This document shows, piece by piece, positions 52,565 to 61,483 of a stretch of DNA of 64,000 nucleotides (positions are counted from its first letter, which is position 1; every line of letters starts with the position of its first letter). Source of the stretch: SCUS01 sp966211675 (lineage in GTDB: Bacteria > Myxococcota_A > Polyangia > Polyangiales > Ga0077539); contig CBIHPK010000016.1 of NCBI GenBank assembly GCA_966211675.1, forward strand, positions 1-64,000, written 5' to 3'. Position numbers and translations under genes: made by a program. The notes below the pieces were generated by a model that saw only the letters and a list, made by a program, of their open reading frames with translations, searched no databases and was not told the origin of the DNA.

Positions 52565-52591
52565 TGAAGCTTCGAGGCGGGGGAGGACAAG
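52565..52591 (+). promoter_or_regulatory. Candidate ECF promoter for the 52681-57236 operon
   Basis: TGAAGCT at 52565-52571, 16-nt spacer, CAAG at 52588-52591. The upstream TTGTTCAC forms a TTCAC-N6-GTGAA dyad with the -35 box, as at 61422. Confidence 0.6.
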
Positions 52592-52680
52592 ACGCTGAGC
52601 GACGCGACTCCGAACCACGGGTGCACTCACGGAGGGTCGTGCGCACCAGGGTGACCCTTTCACGAGAGGCCTCGAACACC

Positions 52681-54627
52681 ATGAGACACTCGCTTCCTTC
52701 CTGGACCGTCGGCCTCGTGGGGATGATCGCCGTGCTGAGCGCCTCGGTGGGCTTCGCGCAGCCGCTCCGCTGCGGCAACGGGGCGATCGATCCGGGCGAG
52801 ACCTGCGACGACGGCAACCGCGCGGGCGGCGACGGCTGCGGCGCGACCTGCCTGCTCGAACCAGGCTTCCGCTGCACCATGGCTGGGGCGGCGTGTGCGG
52901 CCCTCTGCGGCGACTCGATCCGCGCGGGCGCGGGGCGATTTCAGGAGGCCTGCGACGACGGCAACACCCGCGACGGCGACGGGTGCAGCGCCGCCTGCGC
53001 CGTGGAGTTCGGGTACTCGTGCCGGGACACGACGAGCAACCTCGCGCCCAACGGCGACTTCGTGATGGGTCGCGTCGGCTTCACCTCCGACTACACCTTC
53101 GACGACTCTCGCAATCTCACCACGGGCTTCGGCGGCGGCACCCCGGAGGGCGACTTCACCGTCACTCGCGACCCGGCGGGCTGGAACGGCGCCTTCGCCC
53201 CCTTCGGGGGCGTCCGCTGGACGGACGCGAACGGTGACGGCTTCGCGGCGCTCTTCAACGGCATCGGGGTGCGCACGGCCTACCAGGCGAGCGTCGCGGT
53301 CGAGGCGGGGCGCGACTACCTGGTGCAGTTCAACGTGGCCGACTGGGGCGGCGAGAACCTCGCGCGAGGTCAGGTCACCTCGCGGCTCCTGATCACCGTC
53401 GACACCGTTCCGGTGACGCCCGAGCTGCACCTGCGGCCGTCGGACGGCGACCAGCTCTTCTGGGACTTCGTCGGCGGCATCCACCGCGCGACGCGCACGG
53501 CGAGCGTCGTGCTGCGCGTGGTCGACAACGAGCCGGGCGACCGCGGCAACGACTTCGCCATCGACGGGATCTCCTTCCGCCCGGTGAGTCCGATGTCATG
53601 CGCCGCGCTCGATACCGACGGCGACGGCGTGCCCGACGCCGTCGAGCGCCCCACGCGCGACACCGATGGAGACGGCATCCCCGACTACCTCGACCCCGAC
53701 GACGACGGCGACGGGGTTCCGACAGCGACTGAGCTCGGGGCAGGGGGCTACCGGATGCCGCGCGACAGCGACGGCGACGGCATCCCCGACTACCTCGACC
53801 CCGACGACGACAACGACTCGGTGCAGACGCGCGACGAGCTCGGCCCGGGCGGAGCCGTGTCGCCGCGTGACACCGACATGGACGGCCACCCCGACTACCT
53901 CGACCCCGACGACGACAACGACGGCATCCCGACGCGCGCCGAACGCACGCTCGACACGTCGCCGAGCAACGACCTCGACGGCGACGGGCTTCCCTCGTAC
54001 CGCGACCCCGACTCCGACGGCGACGGCGTGCCCGACTCGGTCGAAGCGGGCAGCGACCCGACGCACCCCGCGAACTCAGACGGCGCGACCGACGGCCCGG
54101 ACTTCCTCGACCGCGACTCGGACAACGACTGCCTGCTCGACAGCGACCCCCGCGAGGCGGGCGCCAACCGCACCGACCCGATGCTTCCGTCGCGCGACGC
54201 CAACGCCAACTGCGGCCCGCCGACGCCCTTCTGCGACACCACGGTGGGCCGCTGCGTGGCCGCGACCGCCGACGCGGGCGTGGGCGACGCCGGAGGCGCA
54301 GACGCGGGGACGATCGACGCGGGTGCAATCGACGCCGGCGCAATGGACGGCGGACCTGCGGATAGCGGCGCGATCGACGCCGGCACCGAGGACGTGACCG
54401 ACGCCCCGAGGGACGTTGGAACGGACGTCGTCGCGGACCTTCGGGTGGACGTCCCCACGTCCGCGTCGCGGCGCACCTACCAGGGCGATGGGTTCTCTTG
54501 CGGCGTCGCGCCTCGCCGCGGCGGGCGTGTCGACCCTCTCTGGCTTGCCCTCTCCGCGTTGGCCCTCGCCCTGTCGAGCCGACGTCGTCCGCTCGTTCGC
54601 GACCGTGAGTCCCACGACCCCTCCTGA
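52681..54627 (+). CDS. Secreted thrombospondin-3-repeat protein with MYXO-CTERM-like anchor
   Basis: 648 aa. Signal peptide (VGLVGMIAVLSASVGFAQ), two DUF4215-type Cys motifs (CGNGAIDPGETCDDGN; EACDDGNTRDGDGC), a beta-sandwich (about 120-300), then about six Ca-binding thrombospondin type 3 repeats (DTDGDGIPDYLDPDDDGDGV), an Asp/Ala/Gly stalk, and a C-terminus with a single Cys, a hydrophobic segment (PLWLALSALALALSS) and RRR. That tail matches the MYXO-CTERM sorting layout, diagnostic of Myxococcota. 20 nt upstream of the amidohydrolase gene. Confidence 0.85.
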   Translation: MRHSLPSWTVGLVGMIAVLSASVGFAQPLRCGNGAIDPGETCDDGNRAGGDGCGATCLLEPGFRCTMAGAACAALCGDSIRAGAGRFQEACDDGNTRDGDGCSAACAVEFGYSCRDTTSNLAPNGDFVMGRVGFTSDYTFDDSRNLTTGFGGGTPEGDFTVTRDPAGWNGAFAPFGGVRWTDANGDGFAALFNGIGVRTAYQASVAVEAGRDYLVQFNVADWGGENLARGQVTSRLLITVDTVPVTPELHLRPSDGDQLFWDFVGGIHRATRTASVVLRVVDNEPGDRGNDFAIDGISFRPVSPMSCAALDTDGDGVPDAVERPTRDTDGDGIPDYLDPDDDGDGVPTATELGAGGYRMPRDSDGDGIPDYLDPDDDNDSVQTRDELGPGGAVSPRDTDMDGHPDYLDPDDDNDGIPTRAERTLDTSPSNDLDGDGLPSYRDPDSDGDGVPDSVEAGSDPTHPANSDGATDGPDFLDRDSDNDCLLDSDPREAGANRTDPMLPSRDANANCGPPTPFCDTTVGRCVAATADAGVGDAGGADAGTIDAGAIDAGAMDGGPADSGAIDAGTEDVTDAPRDVGTDVVADLRVDVPTSASRRTYQGDGFSCGVAPRRGGRVDPLWLALSALALALSSRRRPLVRDRESHDPS

Positions 54628-54647
54628 TACGGAGCCCCTTCACCCCG

Positions 54648-57236
54648 ATGCCCCTTTCCCTCGCCTCGCGTCCGCTGCTCGCGCTCACCCTCCTCGCGGC
54701 GTGCTCCGCTTCACCGAATGCTCCCCCGGCCGATGGGGCTGCACCCGTCGACGCGCCGCTCGTCGATGTCCCCGCGGCGGACCTCCCCGGCCGTGACGCG
54801 CCCCCTGCGATCGCCCAGTGCACGGCCCCCTTCGCGGCGTGCGTCCCCTCGGCGGGCACCACGGCCTTCGTTCGTCTGCGCGGGACGCTCGTCACGCCCG
54901 ACCACGTCGTGTGCGACGGCGAGGTGCTGTACTCCACCGCGACGGGGCGCATCGCCTGCGTCGGGGCCGACTGCGGCGCGAGCCCCGACGCCGTGGGCGC
55001 GCAGGTGGTGTGCACCGGCGCGGTGATCTACCCCGGGCTGATCGATCCGCACCAGCACGCGGACTACAACCACATGCCGGTGTTCCGGCACGTGAACCGG
55101 TATGACAACCGCAACACGTGGCGCAACCACGAGCCGCTCTACAGCGGGTTCAAGGTCCCGCACCGGCCCTTCGGGTCGACCAACCGCGGCAACCAGCGCC
55201 TCGCCGAGCGCTACGCCGAGATGCGCATCGCCATGGCCGGCGGAACCTCTATGGCCGGCACCGCGGGCGCCCTCCTCTCGGACGGCGACATCGCCGGGTG
55301 GGTGCGCAACGTCGACTCCACGTCCGCCGCCAGCAGCGGGCTCACCGACGCCTACGTCGACCCCGACACCGACTCCGTGCTCGTCGCCTCGGGCAGCGGC
55401 GCGCCCGACGAGGCGATGACCGCCACGCACCTCGCGTCGGTGCGCGCGCGAATGACCTCCGACGCGCGGTACCGGGCCTTTCTCCCCCACCTCGCCGAGG
55501 GCATCGACGCCAACGCCCGCGCGGAGTTCGACCTCGCCGACCGCGACGGGGTGATCGGCGCCGGGACCGGGATCATCCACTGCGTCGGCTGCTCGACGGC
55601 GCAGTTCGCGCGCATGGCCGCCGTGCACGCCGACCTCATCTGGTCGCCGCGCAGCAACCTCGACCTCTACGGCGACACGGCCGACGTGACCACCGCGCAC
55701 GCCCTCGGCGTGACCATCGCGCTCGGCGTCGACTGGACCCCCTCGGGCAGCCTGAACCCCATCGGCGAGCTCCAGTGCGCGGCGCACCTCAACGAGGTCT
55801 ACTACGACCACACGTTCAGCGACGCCGAGCTCGTCGCGATGTCGACCCTCAACGGCGCCATCGCCATGAACCTCGACGACCAGCTCGGCCGGCTCGCGGA
55901 GGGCTTCCAGGCTGACCTCGCGGTCTTCGCGGGCGACCGCACGCGGCCGTACCGCGCGCTCCTCGACGCGCAGGCGCAGTGGGTGAGGCTCGTGGTCGTG
56001 GCGGGCAGGGCGATCTACGGCGACACCGGCCTCATGACGGGCGCGCTGGTGTCGTCGATGGGCTGCATGCCGGTGCCCGACGGGCTCTCGCCCGCGGGGA
56101 TGACCGGTGTCTGCGGCGTCGCCAAGACCCTGTGCGCGCAGCCCTCGGACCTCGCGACGGTGCGCGCCGCGATCGCCACGGTGCTCGACGCCACGCGCGC
56201 CGCCGACGCGATGTGCGCGGGCGCCGCCGCGGGGAGCTACTGCTACGCGTACGAGCTACTGCCACTCTTCCGCTGCGGCGGGCCTGAGCTCGACCGCTGC
56301 GACCCCGGGCACCCCGCGATCCCACGGCGGGCGGCCGGCGGCGGAACGATCGCCGCCGTCCCAGGGATGGTCGCGCCCGGGAGCGACAGCGATGGCGACG
56401 GCGTCCCGGACGGGACCGACGATTGCCCGAGGGTGTTCAACCCCCCGTTCGACCAGCAGACGGCCCAGGACGACGCAGACGGGGACGGCGTCGGCGACGC
56501 CTGCGACCCTGCGCCGTGCGCCCGCACCGACGGCACCAGCGCGTGCGTCGCCGCGACCCCGACGCCGGACGGCGGGACGCCGGACGCCTCCGCGACGGAC
56601 GCCACCGTGACGGACGCCTCGGCGGCGGATGCGGGCGCGGCCGTGACGCTGTCGATCCCGATGCTGCGCAGCGGAGACGCGCGCCCGCCTATGGGTGCGA
56701 GCGTGGTGGTCCCCGACGCGGTAGTGACGGCGGTGAAGAGCGCGGGCACCAGCCACGGCTTCTTCCTCCAGGACGCGACGGCGACGCGCTTCGCGGGCAT
56801 CTACGTCTTCGTCGGAGGCGCGGCGGTGACGGTCTCGCCGGGCGATCGGGTGACCGTCCGCGGCACGCTCACGACCCGCACGGGCCTCGACCAGATCGAT
56901 GCCCGCGGCGGCTCGATCGCCCCCCTCGGGAGCGCCGCCGTCCCGGCGCCGATCGCGGCGCTGCCCGCTGAGATCGCGACGGGCGGCGCGCGGGCGCTCG
57001 AGCTGCAGTCGATGCTCGTGCGCGTGACGGACGTGACCGCCGCGACCGCGACGGCGGGCACCGATTTCACCGTCGACGGCGGCCTCCGCGTGACGAGCTT
57101 CGTCGCCAACGACACGGGCGCGTCGCCCTTCCCGACCGCGGTCGGTCAGCGCTTCGCCTCCATCACGGGCGTGCTCTATGTGTTCACCGACAGCAAGCTG
57201 GCGCCGCGGTCCGCCGCCGACCTCGCGGCCATGTAG
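54648..57236 (+). CDS. Amidohydrolase lipoprotein fused to TSP3 repeats and a C-terminal OB-fold-like domain
   Basis: 862 aa. Lipobox ALTLLAAC and a stalk, then an amidohydrolase domain (about 75-480) with GAVIYPGLIDPHQHADYNH (metal H-x-H), GIIHCVGCSTAQFARMA and the final Asp in LGVDWTPSGS. The domain ends GRLAEGFQADLAVFAGD. A Cys-rich stretch, two TSP3-type repeats (DSDGDGVPDGTDDC) and a beta domain (about 660-860; GFFLQDATATRFAGIYVFVGG, VSPGDRVTVRGTLTTRTGLDQI) follow. The last domain resembles OB-fold units of extracellular nucleases and recurs in the next gene. Substrate unknown. Confidence 0.82.
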   Translation: MPLSLASRPLLALTLLAACSASPNAPPADGAAPVDAPLVDVPAADLPGRDAPPAIAQCTAPFAACVPSAGTTAFVRLRGTLVTPDHVVCDGEVLYSTATGRIACVGADCGASPDAVGAQVVCTGAVIYPGLIDPHQHADYNHMPVFRHVNRYDNRNTWRNHEPLYSGFKVPHRPFGSTNRGNQRLAERYAEMRIAMAGGTSMAGTAGALLSDGDIAGWVRNVDSTSAASSGLTDAYVDPDTDSVLVASGSGAPDEAMTATHLASVRARMTSDARYRAFLPHLAEGIDANARAEFDLADRDGVIGAGTGIIHCVGCSTAQFARMAAVHADLIWSPRSNLDLYGDTADVTTAHALGVTIALGVDWTPSGSLNPIGELQCAAHLNEVYYDHTFSDAELVAMSTLNGAIAMNLDDQLGRLAEGFQADLAVFAGDRTRPYRALLDAQAQWVRLVVVAGRAIYGDTGLMTGALVSSMGCMPVPDGLSPAGMTGVCGVAKTLCAQPSDLATVRAAIATVLDATRAADAMCAGAAAGSYCYAYELLPLFRCGGPELDRCDPGHPAIPRRAAGGGTIAAVPGMVAPGSDSDGDGVPDGTDDCPRVFNPPFDQQTAQDDADGDGVGDACDPAPCARTDGTSACVAATPTPDGGTPDASATDATVTDASAADAGAAVTLSIPMLRSGDARPPMGASVVVPDAVVTAVKSAGTSHGFFLQDATATRFAGIYVFVGGAAVTVSPGDRVTVRGTLTTRTGLDQIDARGGSIAPLGSAAVPAPIAALPAEIATGGARALELQSMLVRVTDVTAATATAGTDFTVDGGLRVTSFVANDTGASPFPTAVGQRFASITGVLYVFTDSKLAPRSAADLAAM

Positions 57237-57335
57237 GTTCCCAACGCGTGGTCGCCCGCCCAGAGCAGCTGGCTCAGGGCGTGCTCGCTCGGCCGGCGCT
57301 CTCACCCGGTAATCCGCCGGTCGACGCGGAACGCG

Positions 57336-57363
57336 TGAAGCTCGCCGACCGCATCGGGGCAAT
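57336..57363 (+). promoter_or_regulatory. Candidate ECF promoter for the lipoprotein at 57474
   Basis: TGAAGCT at 57336-57342, 17-nt spacer, CAAT at 57360-57363, in the gap between two same-strand genes. Confidence 0.58.
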
Positions 57364-57473
57364 GGAGGTTCAAGGGAGTCGTCCCCGGCGCGCGTTTCGC
57401 GACGGAGGCTCTGACCCCCTGACCGACGGTGGTGATCCTCCATCGGCATCAACACACGACAAGGGATCAGTTC

Positions 57474-58553
57474 ATGCAGAGACGTTGGTGGGTGTGGTGT
57501 GGAGTGGTTTTGACGGGGGCGGTGATGGGCTGCCGCAGCGACGGGGCGACGCCGGTCGTCGACATGGGCGACACGGGCAACGCCGTCGTCGACGTCGCGA
57601 CGGACGTTTCGGCGAGCCGCGACGTGGGCGCGGGCCTCGATGCGGGCGGGTCAACGGACGCGGCGACGGCGACCGACGCGGGGACGACCCATCGCGACGC
57701 GGGCTCGCTCACGACCTCGATGGCGACGCTGACCAACCCCGCAGCTGCTGGACATCCCGCGAGCGGGACGGTGGTCACGCTCGCGGACACCAACCTCGTC
57801 GCGCTCTCGCCGCGGCTCTTCATCTCCGGTCCTTCCACGACGGGCGCCTGCGCCTATGCCGCGTGGATTGGCACCTCGACGGGCGGTGACTTCAGCGCCG
57901 TCGAGCTCTTCGAGTCGCTGCCCGCGGGCGTCGGCGACGGCGGCTCGCCCGACTGCTTCGCGCGCTCGGTCGTCGGCGTGATCCCCGCCGACCTCGCGGT
58001 CGGCGACACCTTCGGATTGGTGCGCGGGAAGGTCAACGCCTACTGCCCTCGCGGCTCGACCTGCCCCACCGGAACCTCGCTGGAGTTCGAGGTCGCGGCC
58101 GCCGGGGGCGGAGCGCTGTCGGTCACCGGTCACCGGGGCGCCGTGCCCGCGCCGACGGTCGTTCGGGTGAGCGACATCAACGGCACCGGGGTCACCCTCG
58201 CGGCGCGCGATCTCGCGCTGCAGAACGCGCTCGTCCAGATCAACGGCGCGCTCCTTCGAACCGCGCCCTCGACCGCCAATCACGACACGATGATCGTGGG
58301 GGATTCGTCCGGCGACGCGGGGGTTCCGGTGAGCGTCGCGCGCTACCGTGGGGTGACCTGTCAGCGCACGCTGCTGGGCGCCGCGGCGCCGGGCTTCTCC
58401 GTGGGCACGGTCCTCGGCATCCTGCAGTATTCGTTCGGCAACTGGTCGATCCAGCTGCGCCAGGACACCGACCTGCCGGGCGTGACGTGCAGCGGCGATG
58501 GGGGAGTCGTCGACGCGTCCGTAGTCGACGCGACGGCCGCCGACGCGCATTGA
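57474..58553 (+). CDS. Lipoprotein with OB-fold-like domain related to the amidohydrolase C-terminus
   Basis: 359 aa. Lipobox VLTGAVMGC, an Asp/Ala/Val/Thr stalk, then a domain with Cys pairs (TTGACAYAAWIGTS; AYCPRGSTCPTG) and beta elements (VVRVSDINGTGVTLAARDLALQNALVQI, GFSVGTVLGILQYSFGNWSIQLR). The last part parallels the OB-fold-like end of the preceding amidohydrolase (phrase-level similarity only). The C-terminus is another short Asp/Ala tail. Unknown function. Confidence 0.68.
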   Translation: MQRRWWVWCGVVLTGAVMGCRSDGATPVVDMGDTGNAVVDVATDVSASRDVGAGLDAGGSTDAATATDAGTTHRDAGSLTTSMATLTNPAAAGHPASGTVVTLADTNLVALSPRLFISGPSTTGACAYAAWIGTSTGGDFSAVELFESLPAGVGDGGSPDCFARSVVGVIPADLAVGDTFGLVRGKVNAYCPRGSTCPTGTSLEFEVAAAGGGALSVTGHRGAVPAPTVVRVSDINGTGVTLAARDLALQNALVQINGALLRTAPSTANHDTMIVGDSSGDAGVPVSVARYRGVTCQRTLLGAAAPGFSVGTVLGILQYSFGNWSIQLRQDTDLPGVTCSGDGGVVDASVVDATAADAH

Positions 58554-58702
58554 CGGATCCCCCGCTCGCTCGACGACCTCACGCCGGGGAGCTGAACCCG
58601 CCCGGAGCACCCCCCGGGCTCCTCGACGAAGCGGCATCGCTTCGATCGTGCGTTTCGTGGCGTCGGGCTTCGGTCGCGCAGCGTCCGTCCCGGCGAGGAC
58701 CC

Positions 58703-60328
58703 TCAGCCGTGACCGTCGAGCGTTCGGATCACGGTGATCAACGCCTCCACGGAGGCACCCGTTACCGCTTGATCCGGCTGCGCCGCGCGCACCTTCCTCA
58801 AGACGTCATCGATGGCGGCGTCCATGGTCGTCCACTGCCGCGGACTCATCGGCTGCAAGCGCGGCTGCCCGTCGTCCCAGGCCGTCTCCAGATCCCGCGC
58901 GCGCGACCGGGCCCCCACTACGTCACCGCCGCGCACGAGGCGCAACAGGTCGTCGGCGATATGCCTGAAGGCCGACAGGTCGCCCAGCGGTCGGAGGGCC
59001 GCGTCGACGACGGGCGTCGTCGGGGCCGCCTCGGTGGCGGGCGCGGGCCGCGTCGCCGCGGGCGCTGCGAGCTCAGGTGCTGGTGGCGGTGCGCCATCGC
59101 CGAGCGTGTCCATCACATGGACAAAGGACTCCAGCGACGCACGAGTCCCTCCTGCGTCCTGGCTCGTCGCGCGCACCCTCCTCAACACGTCGTCGATCGC
59201 GTTGTCCATCAGCGTCCACTTCGCCGGGTTCATGGGGCGCATGATCGCCTGACCGTTGTCCCAGGCGGTCTCGAGATCATCCGCGCGGGCCCTCGCTCCG
59301 GCGAGGTCGCCGGCCCGCGTGAGTCGGAGCATGTCGGCGGCGATCTGTTTGAACGCGGTAAGGTCTCCCAGCGGCGCGGCGGCCGTAACGGAGGCCGCGG
59401 CCTGCCGTTGCAGGTGCGCTCGACGCAGCTGATAGCCGGTTCCACCCGCGACCAGCAGCAGGGCCACGACCGCGACGACCTGCCAGCCCACGTGCCGGTC
59501 CTTCCCCTCGTCGGCGATCTCCATCGTGGGTTCGTCGATGAAATCGCGCCGCGTGAGACCGAGGAAGACAACGACCCCCACGATCGCGAGCAGGAACACG
59601 ATGCTGGTCGCCGTCGCGCCGAGCCCGAGGCCCCCATTGGCTCTCGACTGAGAGAGGTAGTCGCCGATCGAAGCCCCCAATGGGCGCGTGAGGATGTAGG
59701 CGATCCAGAACGCAAGAACCCGGTCCAGCCCGAAGCGTCGCGCGATCGCCGCGGCGACGATCACGCCCACGACGATGAGGCCGGTGACGAGGTAGCCGAG
59801 GCCGAGCTTCTCGGCCATGAGGTCTCCCGACGCGGTTCCCAGCGCGAAGGTGAAGAGGATGGCCATCCAGTAGAAGACCTCACGCCGCGTCGTGAAGATC
59901 GAATGGATCGAGAGGGTGCGCTCCTTCGCGTACCACGCCGCGAAGGTCAGCCCGAGCGCGGCGCTGAACAGGATCGTGCTGGCCTCCAGCGGAAACCCGA
60001 GAGAGTCCGTCAGGATGTCGGTGACCAGCGTGCCGAACACGCTAATGAGCACGACGGTGAGCCAGTACAGCGCGGGGATGTACCTCCGCGCCTTGAACTG
60101 AAGGGCCAGCACCCCGGAGAGGACGATGCCGGCGGCGACCGAAGTCCCCTTGAGGCCGAGGCCCAGGTTGACGTTCAGGAAGTCCGAGCCGGTCTCGCCG
60201 ACGGTCGTGCAAAGGACCTTGATGATCCAGAAGAAGACGGTGACCTGCGGGACCTTGCAAAGCATCGCAGGCCGCGGATCGCCCACGAGGTTCGGTCCTA
60301 TCGCGGACCCGGCGCCGGTCTTGCTCAT
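58703..60328 (-). CDS. COG4705-type membrane protein (copy 3) with duplicated C-terminal helical domain
   Basis: 541 aa. Residues of about 25-265 form the COG4705 membrane unit (CTTVGETGSDFLN, FGTLVTDILTD, LGTASGDLMAEKLG, LGASIGDYLSQ). An additional helix (VVAVVALLLVAGGTGYQL) leads to two copies of an approximately 90-residue helical domain sharing DL-x-AF-x-x-IA-x-D, GAR-x-RA-x-DLETAWD, PM-x-P-x-x-WT-x-MD-x-AIDDVLR and TL-G. The doubled extension is absent from copies 1 and 2. It follows metallophosphoesterase copy 3 by 36 nt, so is probably cotranscribed. Confidence 0.8.
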   Translation of the reverse strand: MSKTGAGSAIGPNLVGDPRPAMLCKVPQVTVFFWIIKVLCTTVGETGSDFLNVNLGLGLKGTSVAAGIVLSGVLALQFKARRYIPALYWLTVVLISVFGTLVTDILTDSLGFPLEASTILFSAALGLTFAAWYAKERTLSIHSIFTTRREVFYWMAILFTFALGTASGDLMAEKLGLGYLVTGLIVVGVIVAAAIARRFGLDRVLAFWIAYILTRPLGASIGDYLSQSRANGGLGLGATATSIVFLLAIVGVVVFLGLTRRDFIDEPTMEIADEGKDRHVGWQVVAVVALLLVAGGTGYQLRRAHLQRQAAASVTAAAPLGDLTAFKQIAADMLRLTRAGDLAGARARADDLETAWDNGQAIMRPMNPAKWTLMDNAIDDVLRRVRATSQDAGGTRASLESFVHVMDTLGDGAPPPAPELAAPAATRPAPATEAAPTTPVVDAALRPLGDLSAFRHIADDLLRLVRGGDVVGARSRARDLETAWDDGQPRLQPMSPRQWTTMDAAIDDVLRKVRAAQPDQAVTGASVEALITVIRTLDGHG

Positions 60329-60364
60329 CGTGATCCTTCGGCGCGGCCCGGAGGGGCCCCGCTC

Positions 60365-61339
60365 TCAATGGGTGAGGACGCCCCGCGGCGTCAGGACGAA
60401 TGTGTCGACGACCATCGGCGGCGAGCCGATCTCGTAGGCGGTCACGACGAGGTTGCCGTCGGCGCGCTGATCGACGAGCACGAAGCCGTAGTGCCCCGAG
60501 AGGCTCGCAAGCGGAGCGCCCGCGTTACCCGCGATGATCGCGTTGGGCGCGAGGTGCTGATACTCGTGCGTGTGGCCGTAGAGGCGGAGCGTGACGCCCC
60601 CGGGGCGGCCGGCGATGGCGGCCTCGATGAAGCGGCTCCCCGGGGCCTCGCGGCGCCCGGCGGGCTCGTGGGCGATGACGAAGGTGTAGAGCGCGGGCTC
60701 GGCCACGACGCGCGTGAGCCAGGTCTGCTGGGCGGGGCTCCAGGCGTTGGGGGCCGTGGCGATGAAGTGCGCGTCGCCCTGGGCGGTGTGGATGCGCCAA
60801 TCGAAGTACGGGGCCGAGTAGGCGGGCGCGAGGTAGGACCGATACGCCTGCATCATGGGGGTTTCATTGCCCATGGGGCAGTTGGAGGTGGAGGCTCCGT
60901 TGCACTCGTGGTTGCCCAGCGAGTGGAAGACGTGGCCGCCGAAGTGGGTCTCGGCCGTGAGGAGCATCCCGACCTGCGCGACGGCGGTCGAGGCCTGCGT
61001 AGCGAACATGTAGTCCCCGGAGGCGACCACGAACTGCGCGCCGAGCCCGAAGAAGCCGTCCATGACCGAGCTGATGATGGCGCCGGGGTAGAGCGAGACG
61101 TTGTCGGGATTGGGCGGGCGCACGTCGCCGAAGACGCCGAAGCGCAGCCGGTCGACGGTGCCGCCGTGAGGGCCGATGTTGGGGAAGAGGCCGTGGACGT
61201 CCGCGGCGTGAAGCACGCCCCCCGCGTCGTGGTGGCGGACCTCCTGCGGGCCGCTCGCGAGGTCGTCGGAAGTGTCGAGGCTGGGCGCGCAGGCCGACAC
61301 GACGAGCGACAGCAGGGCGAGCGGGAGCGCGGTGCGCAT
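60365..61339 (-). CDS. Calcineurin-like phosphoesterase lipoprotein (copy 3)
   Basis: 324 aa. Lipobox LLSLVVSAC; no MopE motif. Catalytic motifs as in copy 1: FGDVRPP, ASGDYMF, SLGNHECNG, FVIAHEP and LYGHTHEYQHL, and a matching end (GFVLVDQRADGNLVVTAYEIG, VDTFVLTPRG). Predicted envelope phosphatase. The in-frame GTG at 61423 is rejected because it lies in the -35-like element. First gene of a two-gene operon with COG4705 copy 3. Confidence 0.85.
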   Translation of the reverse strand: MRTALPLALLSLVVSACAPSLDTSDDLASGPQEVRHHDAGGVLHAADVHGLFPNIGPHGGTVDRLRFGVFGDVRPPNPDNVSLYPGAIISSVMDGFFGLGAQFVVASGDYMFATQASTAVAQVGMLLTAETHFGGHVFHSLGNHECNGASTSNCPMGNETPMMQAYRSYLAPAYSAPYFDWRIHTAQGDAHFIATAPNAWSPAQQTWLTRVVAEPALYTFVIAHEPAGRREAPGSRFIEAAIAGRPGGVTLRLYGHTHEYQHLAPNAIIAGNAGAPLASLSGHYGFVLVDQRADGNLVVTAYEIGSPPMVVDTFVLTPRGVLTH

Positions 61340-61395
61340 GGGGGTTCCTGAGGGTGGGCGAGTGGAGGGAGGGGGATGCGGCCTCGACGCGGTGG

Positions 61396-61422
61396 ATTGC
61401 CCGCGCACAGACCGGAGCTTCA
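61396..61422 (-). promoter_or_regulatory. Candidate ECF promoter for metallophosphoesterase 3 and COG4705 copy 3
   Basis: Minus strand: TGAAGCT at 61422-61416, 16-nt spacer, CAAT at 61399-61396. Preceded by ATTGTTCAC, as at 52565. Confidence 0.62.
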
Positions 61423-61483
61423 CGCCGAGTGAACAATCGACCGCCGCGCCGTCCTCTTCGTGAGGCCGGGCTGCCCCAAGGCG

